Part shown: positions 1-7,737 of the stretch, piece by piece
Position numbering within the stretch: the stretch's first letter is position 1
Layout of the letters: every line of letters starts with the position of its first letter
From: Kribbella caucasensis
GTDB taxonomy: Bacteria > Actinomycetota > Actinomycetes > Propionibacteriales > Kribbellaceae
DNA length: 64,000 bases
Assembly (NCBI RefSeq): GCF_004361855.1
Contig: NZ_SNWQ01000011.1
Span: 124,001 to 188,000 of the forward strand
Direction of reading: 5' to 3'
Position numbers and translations under genes: made by a program
The notes under the pieces: model-generated
The model's database searches: none
What the model was told of the DNA's origin: nothing
What the model saw: the letters and a program-made list of their open reading frames with translations, nothing else

Positions 1-143
1 CCAAACAGAAGGCCGAGAAGCTGATGCTGCAGGTCCACCAGGAAGGCAAGTCGGCCGTTTCGAACGGCAACCGCGAGGCGATGGAACGAGACGTCGAGGC
101 CATGCACTCCTACGGCCTGTGGGCCACCTGCGAGAAGTCGTGA
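1..143 (+). CDS. clpS: ClpS adaptor, C-terminal part
   Basis: The last 46 codons of a gene that begins before the window; the frame starts at base 3 and stops with TGA at 141-143. The tail (LMLQVHQEGKSAV..., then an acidic helix ending in the HSYGLWAT type) is the conserved C-terminal half of the ClpS/YljA adaptor, which delivers N-degron substrates to the ClpAP/ClpCP protease in the cytoplasm. The next gene overlaps its stop codon, the same clpS-DUF2017 pairing seen at M. tuberculosis Rv1331-Rv1332. The substrate-binding N-terminal half is outside the window and cannot be judged. Confidence 0.88.
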   Translation, partial: KQKAEKLMLQVHQEGKSAVSNGNREAMERDVEAMHSYGLWATCEKS

Positions 144-691
144 CGAGGTTCCGCAAGCGCCGTAAGACGGTCGTCGTCAGTTTCGCCGAGCACGAGGCCG
201 ACATCCTGGCGAACCTGCTCCGCAACCTGGTCGAGCTCCTGTACGACGGGATGCCACCGCGCGCGACCGCCTCGTCGGACCCGCTGGCCGCGTTGCTGGA
301 CTCGGACGGGCCGACCGCGCCGCCCGAGGACGTCGTACTGCAACGGCTGCTGCCGGACGCGTACTCCGGTGACGACCAGGCGTCGTCCGAGTTCCGCCGG
401 TTCACCGAACGCGGCCTGCGGGACGGGAAGGCGTCGGACGCCAAGCGGGTGCTGGCCGCGCTGGAAGACTCCCACGTGGACGAGATCGTGCTCGAACCGG
501 ACGAGCAACTGTCCTGGCTGCGCGCGATGAACGACCTCCGGCTGGCGATCGGCACCCGGCTCGGGATCAAGGACGAGGACGACTACAGCACCTGGGAGAA
601 GCTGCCCGACGACGACCCCCGGCGCCTCACCTACGACCTGTACGACTGGCTGGGCTACCTCCAGTCCGCATTGCTGCACAACATGCGCTGA
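140..691 (+). CDS. DUF2017 family protein
   Basis: An acidic cytoplasmic protein of 183 residues of the DUF2017 family (Rv1332-like), whose function is not known. The GTG at 140 overlaps the clpS stop as GTGA, which argues for translational coupling and is preferred over the in-frame GTG at 119 inside clpS. The N-terminus is basic (TRFRKRRK) and is followed by a helical body with no transmembrane segment. In actinobacteria this gene almost always follows clpS, so a role linked to ClpS/Clp proteolysis is a guilt-by-association inference only. Confidence 0.85.
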   Translation: MTRFRKRRKTVVVSFAEHEADILANLLRNLVELLYDGMPPRATASSDPLAALLDSDGPTAPPEDVVLQRLLPDAYSGDDQASSEFRRFTERGLRDGKASDAKRVLAALEDSHVDEIVLEPDEQLSWLRAMNDLRLAIGTRLGIKDEDDYSTWEKLPDDDPRRLTYDLYDWLGYLQSALLHNMR

Positions 692-715
692 GCCCGATCG
701 TTGAGCGGTTGGCAA

Positions 716-721
716 TATGGT
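716..721 (+). promoter_or_regulatory. -10 box for a leaderless aldo/keto reductase transcript
   Basis: TATGGT lies 7 nt before the ATG at 729, the same spacing seen at many other genes in this window. It supports 729 rather than the in-frame ATG at 717 as the start. Confidence 0.5.
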
Positions 722-728
722 TGCCCGC

Positions 729-1706
729 ATGGAGAAGCGGACGTTGGGGCGTACGGGTCGGGACATCGGTGTGGTCGGGTTGGGGGCCTGGCAGCTGGGG
801 GCCGACTGGGGTGAGGTCGGCGAGGACGAGGCGCTCGGCGTACTGCGGGCCGCGGTGGATGGCGGGGTCACGTTCATCGACACCGCCGACGTGTACGGCG
901 ACGGCCGGAGCGAGCGACTGGTCGGCCAGGTGCTCCGTGAGTACGACGGCCTGACGGTGGCGACCAAGATGGGCCGCCGGGTCGAGCAGAAACCGGAGAA
1001 CTACTCGCCGGAGAACTTTCGCGCCTGGAACGACCGGTCCCGCAAGAACCTCGGGGTGGACACGATCGACCTGGTCCAACTGCACTGCCCGCCGACTCCG
1101 GTGTACTCGACCGACGCGGTGTTCGACGCGCTCGACACGATGGTGGACGAGGGCCGGATCGCGGCGTACGGGGTGAGTGTGGAGACGTGTGCCGAGGCGC
1201 TCACCGCGATCGCCCGGCCGAACGTGGCGTCGGTGCAGATCATCCTGAACGCGCTCCGGTTGAAGCCGCTCGACGAGGTGCTCCCGGCGGCGCACGCGGC
1301 CGGGGTCGGCATCATCGCCCGGGTCCCACTGGCGAGCGGTCTTCTGTCCGGCAAGTACGACGAGAACACCGTCTTCGGCGCCGACGATCATCGCACCTAC
1401 AACCGGCACGGCGAGGCCTTCGACGTCGGCGAGACCTTCTCCGGCGTCGACTTCGGGACCGGCCTGGAAGCGGTCCGCCGGCTGCTGCCGTGGATCCCCG
1501 CCGGCGCCACGATGGCCCAGTTCGCCCTCCGCTGGATCCTCGACCAGCCCGGCGTCACGGTCGTCATCCCCGGCGCCCGCAACCCCGCCCAGGTCGCCGG
1601 CAACCTCGCCGCCGCCTCGCTCACCCCACTCACGCCCGACCAGCTCAGCGCAGTACAGGAAACCTACGACGAGCTGATCCGCCCCCAAATCCACAACCGC
1701 TGGTAG
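729..1706 (+). CDS. Aldo/keto reductase
   Basis: An NADPH-dependent carbonyl reductase of the aldo/keto reductase superfamily, a (beta/alpha)8 barrel of 325 residues. The catalytic tetrad is intact: Asp51 and Tyr56 in FIDTADVYG, Lys80 in ATKMG and His119 in DLVQLHCPP. The C-terminal cofactor segment VVIPGARNPAQV is typical of the family. I chose ATG 729 because a -10-like box sits 7 nt upstream. The gene occupies the place held by Rv1333 in mycobacteria, so it is an addition to the conserved cluster. The substrate cannot be read from sequence. Confidence 0.88.
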   Translation: MEKRTLGRTGRDIGVVGLGAWQLGADWGEVGEDEALGVLRAAVDGGVTFIDTADVYGDGRSERLVGQVLREYDGLTVATKMGRRVEQKPENYSPENFRAWNDRSRKNLGVDTIDLVQLHCPPTPVYSTDAVFDALDTMVDEGRIAAYGVSVETCAEALTAIARPNVASVQIILNALRLKPLDEVLPAAHAAGVGIIARVPLASGLLSGKYDENTVFGADDHRTYNRHGEAFDVGETFSGVDFGTGLEAVRRLLPWIPAGATMAQFALRWILDQPGVTVVIPGARNPAQVAGNLAAASLTPLTPDQLSAVQETYDELIRPQIHNRW

Positions 1707-1761
1707 TCGTCCAGCATCCGGACACACCTGTCGCTCGTCAGGGGTGCCGCAAAGAGCGCAC

Positions 1762-1767
1762 TACCTT
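1762..1767 (+). promoter_or_regulatory. -10 box for a leaderless mec-cysO-cysM transcript
   Basis: TACCTT ends 6 nt before the GTG at 1774. No Shine-Dalgarno sequence precedes that GTG, so the mRNA most likely begins at the start codon. Confidence 0.55.
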
Positions 1768-1773
1768 TGATTT

Positions 1774-2226
1774 GTGCTCATCATCGACTCGGCGGGGTAT
1801 GACGCGATCGTGGCGCATGCTCGGCGGGATCATCCGGACGAGGCGTGCGGGGTGGTGGCCGGGCCGGCCGGGTCGGATCGGCCGGAGCGGTTCATCCCGA
1901 TGCTGAACGCGGCCATGTCGCCGACGTTCTACGAGTTCGACTCCGGCGATCTGCTGCGGTTGTACAAGGAGATGGACGACCGGGACGAGGAGCCGGTGGT
2001 GATCTACCACTCGCACACCGCGACCGAGGCGTATCCGTCCCGCACCGACATCAACCTCGCTCAGGAACCAGGCGCGCACTACGTGCTGGTCTCCACCCGG
2101 GACGGCGCGGACTCGCCGTCGTACGACGGGCCGGTGGAGTTCAGGTCGTACCGGATCATCGACGGTGCGGTCACCGAAGAGGATGTCAAGATCGTGCCGG
2201 ACTACAGCAACCTAGGAGACAACTGA
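1774..2226 (+). CDS. mec: JAMM/M67 metalloprotease releasing cysteine from CysO
   Basis: A zinc peptidase of the Mov34/MPN/PAD-1 (M67) family, 150 residues. The JAMM signature is complete: the His-Ser-His of YHSHTATEAYPSRTD is followed after seven residues by Ser and then Asp. In M. tuberculosis the homologue Mec (Rv1334) removes cysteine from the C-terminus of the carrier CysO after CysM has built it. Here cysO starts 1 nt after the stop and cysM follows, so the same alternative cysteine pathway is expected. The start is GTG with no ribosome binding site. Confidence 0.9.
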   Translation: MLIIDSAGYDAIVAHARRDHPDEACGVVAGPAGSDRPERFIPMLNAAMSPTFYEFDSGDLLRLYKEMDDRDEEPVVIYHSHTATEAYPSRTDINLAQEPGAHYVLVSTRDGADSPSYDGPVEFRSYRIIDGAVTEEDVKIVPDYSNLGDN

Positions 2227-2227
2227 T

Positions 2228-2506
2228 ATGGCGATCGAGCTGCGCGTCCCGACCATCTTGCGCACCTACACCAAGGGCGAGAAGGCCGTCAGCGGCGCGG
2301 GTGGCACGCTGGCCGAGCTGTTCGACGACCTCGAGGCCCGCAACCCGGGGCTGAAGGAGCGGATCGTCGAGGGTGAGCCGGAGGAGCTGCGCCGGTTCGT
2401 CAACGTGTACGTGAACGACGAGGACGTGCGGTTCACCGGCGGGCTGAAGACCGGGGTGAAGGACGGCGACGTCGTCGTCGTACTCCCGGCGGTGGCCGGC
2501 GGCTGA
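2228..2506 (+). CDS. cysO: Sulfur carrier protein CysO (MoaD/ThiS fold)
   Basis: A beta-grasp ubiquitin-like carrier of 92 residues ending in Ala-Gly-Gly. The diglycine tail is where sulfur is loaded as a thiocarboxylate and where cysteine is then attached. An AGGAGA ribosome binding site at 2212-2217 precedes the ATG. It sits between mec and cysM, the order found in mycobacteria (Rv1334-Rv1336), so cysteine synthesis is far more likely than molybdopterin or thiamine synthesis. The activating enzyme (a MoeZ type) is not in this window. Confidence 0.92.
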   Translation: MAIELRVPTILRTYTKGEKAVSGAGGTLAELFDDLEARNPGLKERIVEGEPEELRRFVNVYVNDEDVRFTGGLKTGVKDGDVVVVLPAVAGG

Positions 2507-2508
2507 CC

Positions 2509-3456
2509 ATGCGTTTCGACAGCCTGCTGGATTCGGTCGGCGGTACGCCGCTGGTCGGGTTGCCGCGACTCTCCCCGTCACCCGATGTCCGGTTGTGGGC
2601 CAAGCTCGAGGACCACAACCCGACCGGGTCGATCAAGGACCGGGCGGCGCTGCGGATGTTGCTGGACGCTGAGAAGGACGGCCGGCTCCGGCCCGGCAAC
2701 ACGATCCTGGAACCGACCTCGGGCAACACCGGGATCTCGCTGGCGATGGCGGCCAAACTGCGCGGCTACCGGATGGTCTGCGTGATGCCGGAGAACACCT
2801 CCGAGGAGCGCCGCCAGATCCTCAGGATGTGGGGCGTCGAGATCATCTCCTCGCCGGCCGCGGGTGGTTCGAACGAGGCCGTCCGGGTGGCGAAGCAGGT
2901 CGCCGAGGAGCACCCGGACTGGGTGATGCTCTACCAGTACGGCAACCCCTCGAACGCGGCCGCGCACTACGACGGCACCGCCCGGGAGATCCTCGCCGAC
3001 CTGCCGTCGGTGACGCATTTCGTCGCCGGACTCGGCACCACCGGCACGCTGATGGGCGCCGGCCGGTTCTTCCGTGAGCACAAGCCGGAGGTCCGGATCG
3101 TCGCGGCCGAGCCCCGGTACGGCGAACTCGTGTACGGCCTGCGCAACCTGGACGAGGGATTCGTGCCGGAGTTGTACGACGCGACCCTGATCGACGCCCG
3201 GTTCTCGGTCGGCCCCCGGGACGCCGTACGCCGGGTCCGCGAACTGCTCGACAACGAGGGGATTTTCGCGGGCATCTCGACCGGCGCGATCCTGCACGCG
3301 GCCCTCGGTCAGGCGGCCAAGTGCGTCCGCGACGGCGAGTCGGCCGACATCGCCTTCGTCGTCGCCGACGGCGGCTGGAAGTACCTTTCGACCGGCGCCT
3401 ACGAAGGCACCATCGACGAAGCCGAAGACCGCCTCGAAGGCCAGCTCTGGGCCTGA
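2509..3456 (+). CDS. cysM: O-phosphoserine/CysO-dependent cysteine synthase
   Basis: A PLP fold-type II beta-replacement enzyme of 315 residues. The PLP lysine lies in NPTGSIKDR, the substrate loop is PTSGNTGIS and the glycine-rich phosphate loop is GLGTTGTLMG. In M. tuberculosis CysM uses O-phosphoserine and CysO thiocarboxylate rather than O-acetylserine and sulfide, and the adjacent cysO and mec genes support the same chemistry here. The start is 2 nt after the cysO stop. The C-terminal extension (EDRLEGQLWA) resembles the closing tail of mycobacterial CysM. Confidence 0.92.
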   Translation: MRFDSLLDSVGGTPLVGLPRLSPSPDVRLWAKLEDHNPTGSIKDRAALRMLLDAEKDGRLRPGNTILEPTSGNTGISLAMAAKLRGYRMVCVMPENTSEERRQILRMWGVEIISSPAAGGSNEAVRVAKQVAEEHPDWVMLYQYGNPSNAAAHYDGTAREILADLPSVTHFVAGLGTTGTLMGAGRFFREHKPEVRIVAAEPRYGELVYGLRNLDEGFVPELYDATLIDARFSVGPRDAVRRVRELLDNEGIFAGISTGAILHAALGQAAKCVRDGESADIAFVVADGGWKYLSTGAYEGTIDEAEDRLEGQLWA

Positions 3457-3474
3457 GATCAACTGACTACCAGG

Positions 3475-3771
3475 TCATGGTTGCTTGAAGAGCACTTTTC
3501 TTCCTAGCCGGGGATGGGTGCCACGGCCCTTGCAGCTGTTGCAAGGGCGGGTGGCGTAGCTGAACATTGAGCCTTTGTGCCTGCCCATCCCCTTGCAGCG
3601 CCCGCATTTCGCGTACGGGTGCAGTGACAGGGAGACGACGTACAGTGCGAAGGCGGCGAGCCCAAACACAACCAGCATGCCCATCGGCCCGAGGGCCCGG
3701 ACGATGTCGGCGACGGTGCTGTTGGTGCTCGTTTCCAGAACCTGCATCGTGAGGGGCGGTTGGAAACACAT
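3475..3771 (-). CDS. Small membrane protein with a Cys-rich zinc-finger-like tail
   Basis: A 98-residue protein read from the reverse strand. It has one transmembrane helix (about residues 28-50) and then four CxxC-type half-sites: CGRCKGMG and CNSCKGRG, the same spacing as DnaJ central zinc-finger repeats. The tail is basic. The start is uncertain: ATG 3771 has a possible -10 box (CACTCT) but ATG 3747 is also possible. It occupies the slot of the rhomboid protease Rv1337 in the mycobacterial cluster but has no rhomboid features. I do not know its function; zinc binding at the inner membrane face is an inference. Confidence 0.7.
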   Translation of the reverse strand: MCFQPPLTMQVLETSTNSTVADIVRALGPMGMLVVFGLAAFALYVVSLSLHPYAKCGRCKGMGRHKGSMFSYATRPCNSCKGRGTHPRLGRKVLFKQP

Positions 3772-3932
3772 CGCACCAGAGTGGCCCGCGTCACGTGATA
3801 ATGCAATTCCGGAGAGTAAAGATGTGGATAACTCCGGCGTGTCGTCCTCCGGGCTCAGGTAAGGCTCACTTCAGATCTGCCCGCGTCCGGGCCTGATTCC
3901 AGGCCGCTGACAAGGTTGCCAGCGGCCCGGGT

Positions 3933-3938
3933 TAGGGT
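3933..3938 (+). promoter_or_regulatory. -10 box for a leaderless murI transcript
   Basis: TAGGGT is followed by 7 nt and then the GTG at 3946. No ribosome binding site is visible. Confidence 0.55.
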
Positions 3939-3945
3939 TCGATCC

Positions 3946-4749
3946 GTGGCGGACGCACCGATCGGGATCTTCGACTCAGGCTTCGGCGGGCTCACGGTGG
4001 CGCGGGCCGTGCTCGATCAGTTGCCGCACGAACCGATCCTGTATCTGGGCGACACCGCCCGCCAGCCGTACGGGCCGAAGTCGATCGCCGAGGTCCGGGA
4101 GTACTCGCTGGAGTGCCTGGATCATCTCGTCGAGGCAGGCGTCAAAGCACTCGTGATCGCCTGCAACTCGGCCAGCGCCGCCATGCTCCGGGACGCCCGC
4201 GAGCGGTACGACGTACCGGTGGTCGAGGTGATCCTGCCCGCGGCCCGGCGCGCGGTCGCCGCCACCAGGAACCAGCGGGTCGGCGTGATCTGCACCCGCT
4301 CGACCGCGACCTCGCTCGCGTACGACGACGCGTTCGCGGCGGCCCCGCAGGTCCAGCTGACCACCCAGGCGTGCCCGGAGTTCGTGCCGTTCGTGGAAGC
4401 CGGGGTGACGTCCGGGCCTGAGTTGCTCGCCGCGGCCCACGAGTACCTGGACCCGCTGGTCGAGCTCGGTGTCGACACGCTCATCCTCGGCTGCACTCAC
4501 TATCCGTTGCTGACCGGCGTGATCTCGTACGTGATGGGCGACGGGGTCACGCTGGTGAGCAGTGCCGAGGAGGGGGCCAAGGACGTGTACGGCGTACTGA
4601 CGAAGGCCGGCCTGCTCCGCGACGACAGCCTGCCCGAACCCCAGCACCGCTTCGTCACGACCGGCGACCCGGCCGATTTCGCCGCCATCGGCTCCCGTTT
4701 CCTCGGCCCCGTCATCAACGCGGTCGACCAGTTCGCCTGGATCCGCTGA
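3946..4749 (+). CDS. murI: Glutamate racemase
   Basis: Converts L- to D-glutamate for the peptidoglycan stem peptide, in the cytoplasm and without a cofactor. Both catalytic cysteines are present, in ACNSASAA and GCTHYPLL, and the N-terminal IGIFDSGFGGLTV motif is typical. The protein is 267 residues, the usual length. The GTG at 3946 gives the canonical short N-terminus; the TTG at 3916 would add an unconserved leader. It is followed by the Rv1339-like gene, the same order as Rv1338-Rv1339. Confidence 0.93.
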   Translation: MADAPIGIFDSGFGGLTVARAVLDQLPHEPILYLGDTARQPYGPKSIAEVREYSLECLDHLVEAGVKALVIACNSASAAMLRDARERYDVPVVEVILPAARRAVAATRNQRVGVICTRSTATSLAYDDAFAAAPQVQLTTQACPEFVPFVEAGVTSGPELLAAAHEYLDPLVELGVDTLILGCTHYPLLTGVISYVMGDGVTLVSSAEEGAKDVYGVLTKAGLLRDDSLPEPQHRFVTTGDPADFAAIGSRFLGPVINAVDQFAWIR

Positions 4750-4806
4750 GCCGCCGGCGAAATGTGACGGGTCTCGCACGTTCCTGCACAGCCAGCAACC
4801 CGCCGG

Positions 4807-4812
4807 TAATGT
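4807..4812 (+). promoter_or_regulatory. -10 box for a leaderless transcript of the MBL-fold gene
   Basis: TAATGT is followed by 7 nt and then the ATG at 4820. Confidence 0.5.
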
Positions 4813-4819
4813 TCGATTC

Positions 4820-5566
4820 ATGAAGCTCACAGTGATCGGCTGTTCCGGGTCTCTCCCCGGGCCCGACTCTCCCGCCTCGAGCTATCTGGTCACCGCCGAC
4901 GGGTTCAACCTGGTGCTGGATCTCGGTAGTGGCTCGCTCGGCGTGTTGCAGGGGTACCTCCGGGTGCCCGAGATCGGCGCGATCGGCCTGACCCACCTGC
5001 ATCCCGACCACTGCATGGACCTGTGCGGCCTGTACGTCGCCGCGAAGTACTCGCCGGCCTCCCCGTTTCCGCGGATCCCGGTGTTCGGCCCGGCCGGGAC
5101 CGCGCAGCGGATGGCGCTGGCCTACGACCTGCCGATGGATCCGGGGATGGAGGAGGAGCTGGAGTTCCACGCCTGGCAGGAGATCCAGCAGATCGGGCCG
5201 TTCACGGTGCGGACGACGCCGATGGTGCACCCGGTCCCGGCGTACGCGATCAGGGTTGAGCACGGCAACAAGTCGCTCGTCTACACCGGCGACACCGGCC
5301 CGAACGACGCGCTGGTGGAGCTTGCCCGCGGCGCCGATCTGCTGTTGTCCGAGGCCGCCTTGCAGGACGACGATCCACACAATCCGCCCGACCTGCACCT
5401 GACCCCGGCCGACGCCGGCGAACACGCCAAGCGGGCCGGCGTCAAGCGCCTCGTCATCACCCACGTGCCCCCGTGGTACGACCGCGACACCCAGACCACC
5501 CACGCCCGCCGGACCTTCCCCGGCGAAGTCCTCACAGCGACGCCGGGCGCGGTCTTCGAAATCTGA
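4820..5566 (+). CDS. Metallo-beta-lactamase-fold phosphodiesterase, Rv1339-like
   Basis: A 248-residue MBL-fold hydrolase. Metal ligands are visible in THLHPDHCMD (HxHxDH), in MVHPVPAY, in the Asp of YTGDTGP and in THVPPWYD. Placed directly after murI and upstream of rph-rdgB, it corresponds to M. tuberculosis Rv1339, which has been reported as an atypical cyclic-AMP phosphodiesterase; tRNase Z-like proteins are the closest alternative. It lacks the long exosite arm of true RNase Z. The cAMP role is an inference from synteny and family, not something the sequence proves. Confidence 0.82.
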   Translation: MKLTVIGCSGSLPGPDSPASSYLVTADGFNLVLDLGSGSLGVLQGYLRVPEIGAIGLTHLHPDHCMDLCGLYVAAKYSPASPFPRIPVFGPAGTAQRMALAYDLPMDPGMEEELEFHAWQEIQQIGPFTVRTTPMVHPVPAYAIRVEHGNKSLVYTGDTGPNDALVELARGADLLLSEAALQDDDPHNPPDLHLTPADAGEHAKRAGVKRLVITHVPPWYDRDTQTTHARRTFPGEVLTATPGAVFEI

Positions 5567-5581
5567 TCAGCGAACCAGTGC

Positions 5582-6754
5582 TTAACGAACCTGGCCGCCG
5601 TCGAAGTAGGTGACGAGGGCCGGGTCCAGCGGGGGGATCTCGATTGGGCTTCCGTTCGAGCGGATGGAGTTGGTAGCTGCGTGGCCGGCTGCTACGGCGG
5701 CTCGGGCGGCGACGGGGGAGGTGAGGGTGGTGCCGCCGTCGCGGACGAAGCGGACGAATTCGTCGACCAGCAAGGGATCCGCGCCACCGTGCCAGCGGCC
5801 GTCGGAGCTGATCTCGACCACCTGGTCGGCGTCGGCGCGGTAACCGGAGCGGCGGCTGTTCCAGACCTTGACCACGCTGCCCTCGGTGTCGCCGAAGTTC
5901 TCCAGCCTGCCGTGGGTGCCGATGACGGTGTAGTTGCGCCAGTAGTCCGGGGTGAAGTGGCACTGCTCGTAGGAGAGGAAAACCCCGTTGTCCAGTTGGA
6001 GATTCACCATCGACAGGTCCTCGACGTCCAGTACCGGTGCGAGTCCCTTCTGCTCCAGCGGCGGCCAGTTGTCCTCCGAGACGAACTCCCCGAACCGCTG
6101 ACCGGTGCGGTCCTGCCGGTCCTCGATCCCGCCGTACAGGACCAGGCCGCCCATCGCGTTGGCGCGGGTGGTGTAGCCGCCGGCCAGCCAGTGCATCACG
6201 TCGATGTCGTGGGCACCTTTCTGCAGCAGCAGGCTGGTGGTCCGGCGCCGGTCCGCGTGCCAGTCCTTGAAGTAGAAGTCGCCACCGTGCCCGACGAAGT
6301 GCCGGCACCAGATCGCCTTCACCTCGCCGATCGCGCCCGACTGGATCAGCTCGCGCATCGTCTTCACCAACGGCATGTGCCGCATGTTGTGCCCGACGTA
6401 CAGCCGAGTGCCGCTCTCGTACGCCGCCTGCAGGACGCGGTCGCAGCCCTCGGTGGTGATGGCCAGCGGCTTCTCCACGAAGACGGCGACACCGGCCCGG
6501 AGGAAGTCGATCGCCGGGTCCTCGTGCAGGTCGTCGGGGGTGGTCAGGAACACCCCGTCCAGCTTGAGGTCGAGCAGGTCGCGGTGATCGGCGTGCGCCG
6601 CGGCGTCCGGGAACTGCGCGAGGGCGGCCTGCCGCTGCTTTTCGACTGGGTCGCAGACGGCGACGATTGAGCTTCCCTCGCTCGGTTTGTGGGCGTGCTG
6701 GGCCAGGCTGCTGCGGGCACCGAGTCCGACCACACCGAACCGTAGATCTGACAT
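5582..6754 (-). CDS. Gfo/Idh/MocA family oxidoreductase
   Basis: An NAD(P)-dependent sugar or inositol oxidoreductase, 390 residues. The Rossmann motif is GVVGLGARSSLAQH and the family Glu-Lys-Pro signature appears in AVFVEKPLAITTEGC. The catalytic-region histidine is in KGAHDIDVMHWL. The ATG at 6754 is preceded by an AGGAGAA ribosome binding site. It is transcribed alone, convergent with the MBL gene (15 bp between stops) and divergent from the GDSL gene. The substrate is not predictable; it looks like an insertion into the conserved murI-rph cluster. Confidence 0.88.
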   Translation of the reverse strand: MSDLRFGVVGLGARSSLAQHAHKPSEGSSIVAVCDPVEKQRQAALAQFPDAAAHADHRDLLDLKLDGVFLTTPDDLHEDPAIDFLRAGVAVFVEKPLAITTEGCDRVLQAAYESGTRLYVGHNMRHMPLVKTMRELIQSGAIGEVKAIWCRHFVGHGGDFYFKDWHADRRRTTSLLLQKGAHDIDVMHWLAGGYTTRANAMGGLVLYGGIEDRQDRTGQRFGEFVSEDNWPPLEQKGLAPVLDVEDLSMVNLQLDNGVFLSYEQCHFTPDYWRNYTVIGTHGRLENFGDTEGSVVKVWNSRRSGYRADADQVVEISSDGRWHGGADPLLVDEFVRFVRDGGTTLTSPVAARAAVAAGHAATNSIRSNGSPIEIPPLDPALVTYFDGGQVR

Positions 6755-6902
6755 AGTTTCGCTTCTCCTGCACGTAGATGATTACAAAAGCCTATGTCCG
6801 AACACTTCCGGTCTACAACACCCTTCTTGATCCCGTGAAGTTGACGTGTCGGCCACCTGACCATCACCGAAGTCTCGCTCTGCGGCGTCACCATGACGGA
6901 AC

Positions 6903-7727
6903 GTGAGCCTCCACTATGTGGCACTCGGCGACTCGACCACCGTAGGTGTCGGGGATCCGTTGAACGGCAGTACCACCGACCTATCCGGTGCCGGTGCCCG
7001 TCCGGGCCAGGGGTGGCGAGGCTGGGCCTCGCTGCTCGCGGACTCCCTGGGCAGTACCCACCGTGTGACGTTCTCCAACCACGCGACCAGCGGCGCGACC
7101 GTTTCGGTGGTCGCCAGAGATCAGCTGCCCGAGACCGGCGACGTCCCGATCGACATCGCGTCGCTCATCGTCGGCGTCAACGACACCATGCGTTCCACCT
7201 TCGACGCCGGACACATCCGCGACTGCCTGCAGTACACCGCGGAACAGCTCACCGCCCGGGGTGCGCTGTTGCTGACCGTCCGCTTCCACGACCACGGGCA
7301 GGTGTTCGGCCTGCCGAAGTGGTTACGCCGGCCGCTGTGGCAGCGGATCGAACAGGTGAACACCGTGTACGACGACCTGCACACCAAGTTCGGTGGCATC
7401 CGCCTGGACATGGCCGACTACCCGGAGGTGTATCGCCGGGACTTCTGGAGTGTCGACCGGTTGCATCCGGGCGAACGTGGTCACCGGCAGCTGGCCCGAT
7501 CCTTCGCCGACGAGCTGGCGGCCCGTGGTCTCCGGATCGACGTACCGCCTGATCTGGAGTGCGCGGGGCAGGCGCCGAGCAAGTGGGCCGACGCGGTCTG
7601 GATGGTCAAGGAAGGGGTGCCCTGGCTCGGTCGGCGCGCCAGCGACCTGACTCCCTGGGCCGCCCGGATGGCCGTGTCCCAGTTCCGCCCACCGGCCAAT
7701 GCGGGGGTACAGCGCATCGAGGCTTAG
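6903..7727 (+). CDS. SGNH/GDSL-family hydrolase
   Basis: A cytoplasmic esterase/lipase-like protein of 274 residues. The SGNH blocks are complete: the nucleophile serine in VALGDSTTVG, the Asn in IVGVNDTM and the Asp-x-x-His of VDRLHPGERGH. There is no signal peptide. The GTG at 6903 starts directly at the first block, the usual arrangement. The -10 box of rph overlaps its TAG stop at 7725. The physiological substrate is unknown. Confidence 0.87.
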   Translation: MSLHYVALGDSTTVGVGDPLNGSTTDLSGAGARPGQGWRGWASLLADSLGSTHRVTFSNHATSGATVSVVARDQLPETGDVPIDIASLIVGVNDTMRSTFDAGHIRDCLQYTAEQLTARGALLLTVRFHDHGQVFGLPKWLRRPLWQRIEQVNTVYDDLHTKFGGIRLDMADYPEVYRRDFWSVDRLHPGERGHRQLARSFADELAARGLRIDVPPDLECAGQAPSKWADAVWMVKEGVPWLGRRASDLTPWAARMAVSQFRPPANAGVQRIEA

Positions 7728-7730
7728 GGT
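7725..7730 (+). promoter_or_regulatory. -10 box for leaderless rph, overlapping the previous stop codon
   Basis: TAGGGT begins at the TAG stop of the GDSL gene and is followed by 7 nt and then the rph ATG at 7738. Confidence 0.55.
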
Positions 7731-7737
7731 CGTGCCT

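Noticed and set aside
5681..6670. A 329-codon plus-strand frame opposite the Gfo/Idh/MocA gene
   Set aside because: It is antisense to a gene with intact Rossmann and EKP motifs, and its own product shows no domain or ribosome binding site.
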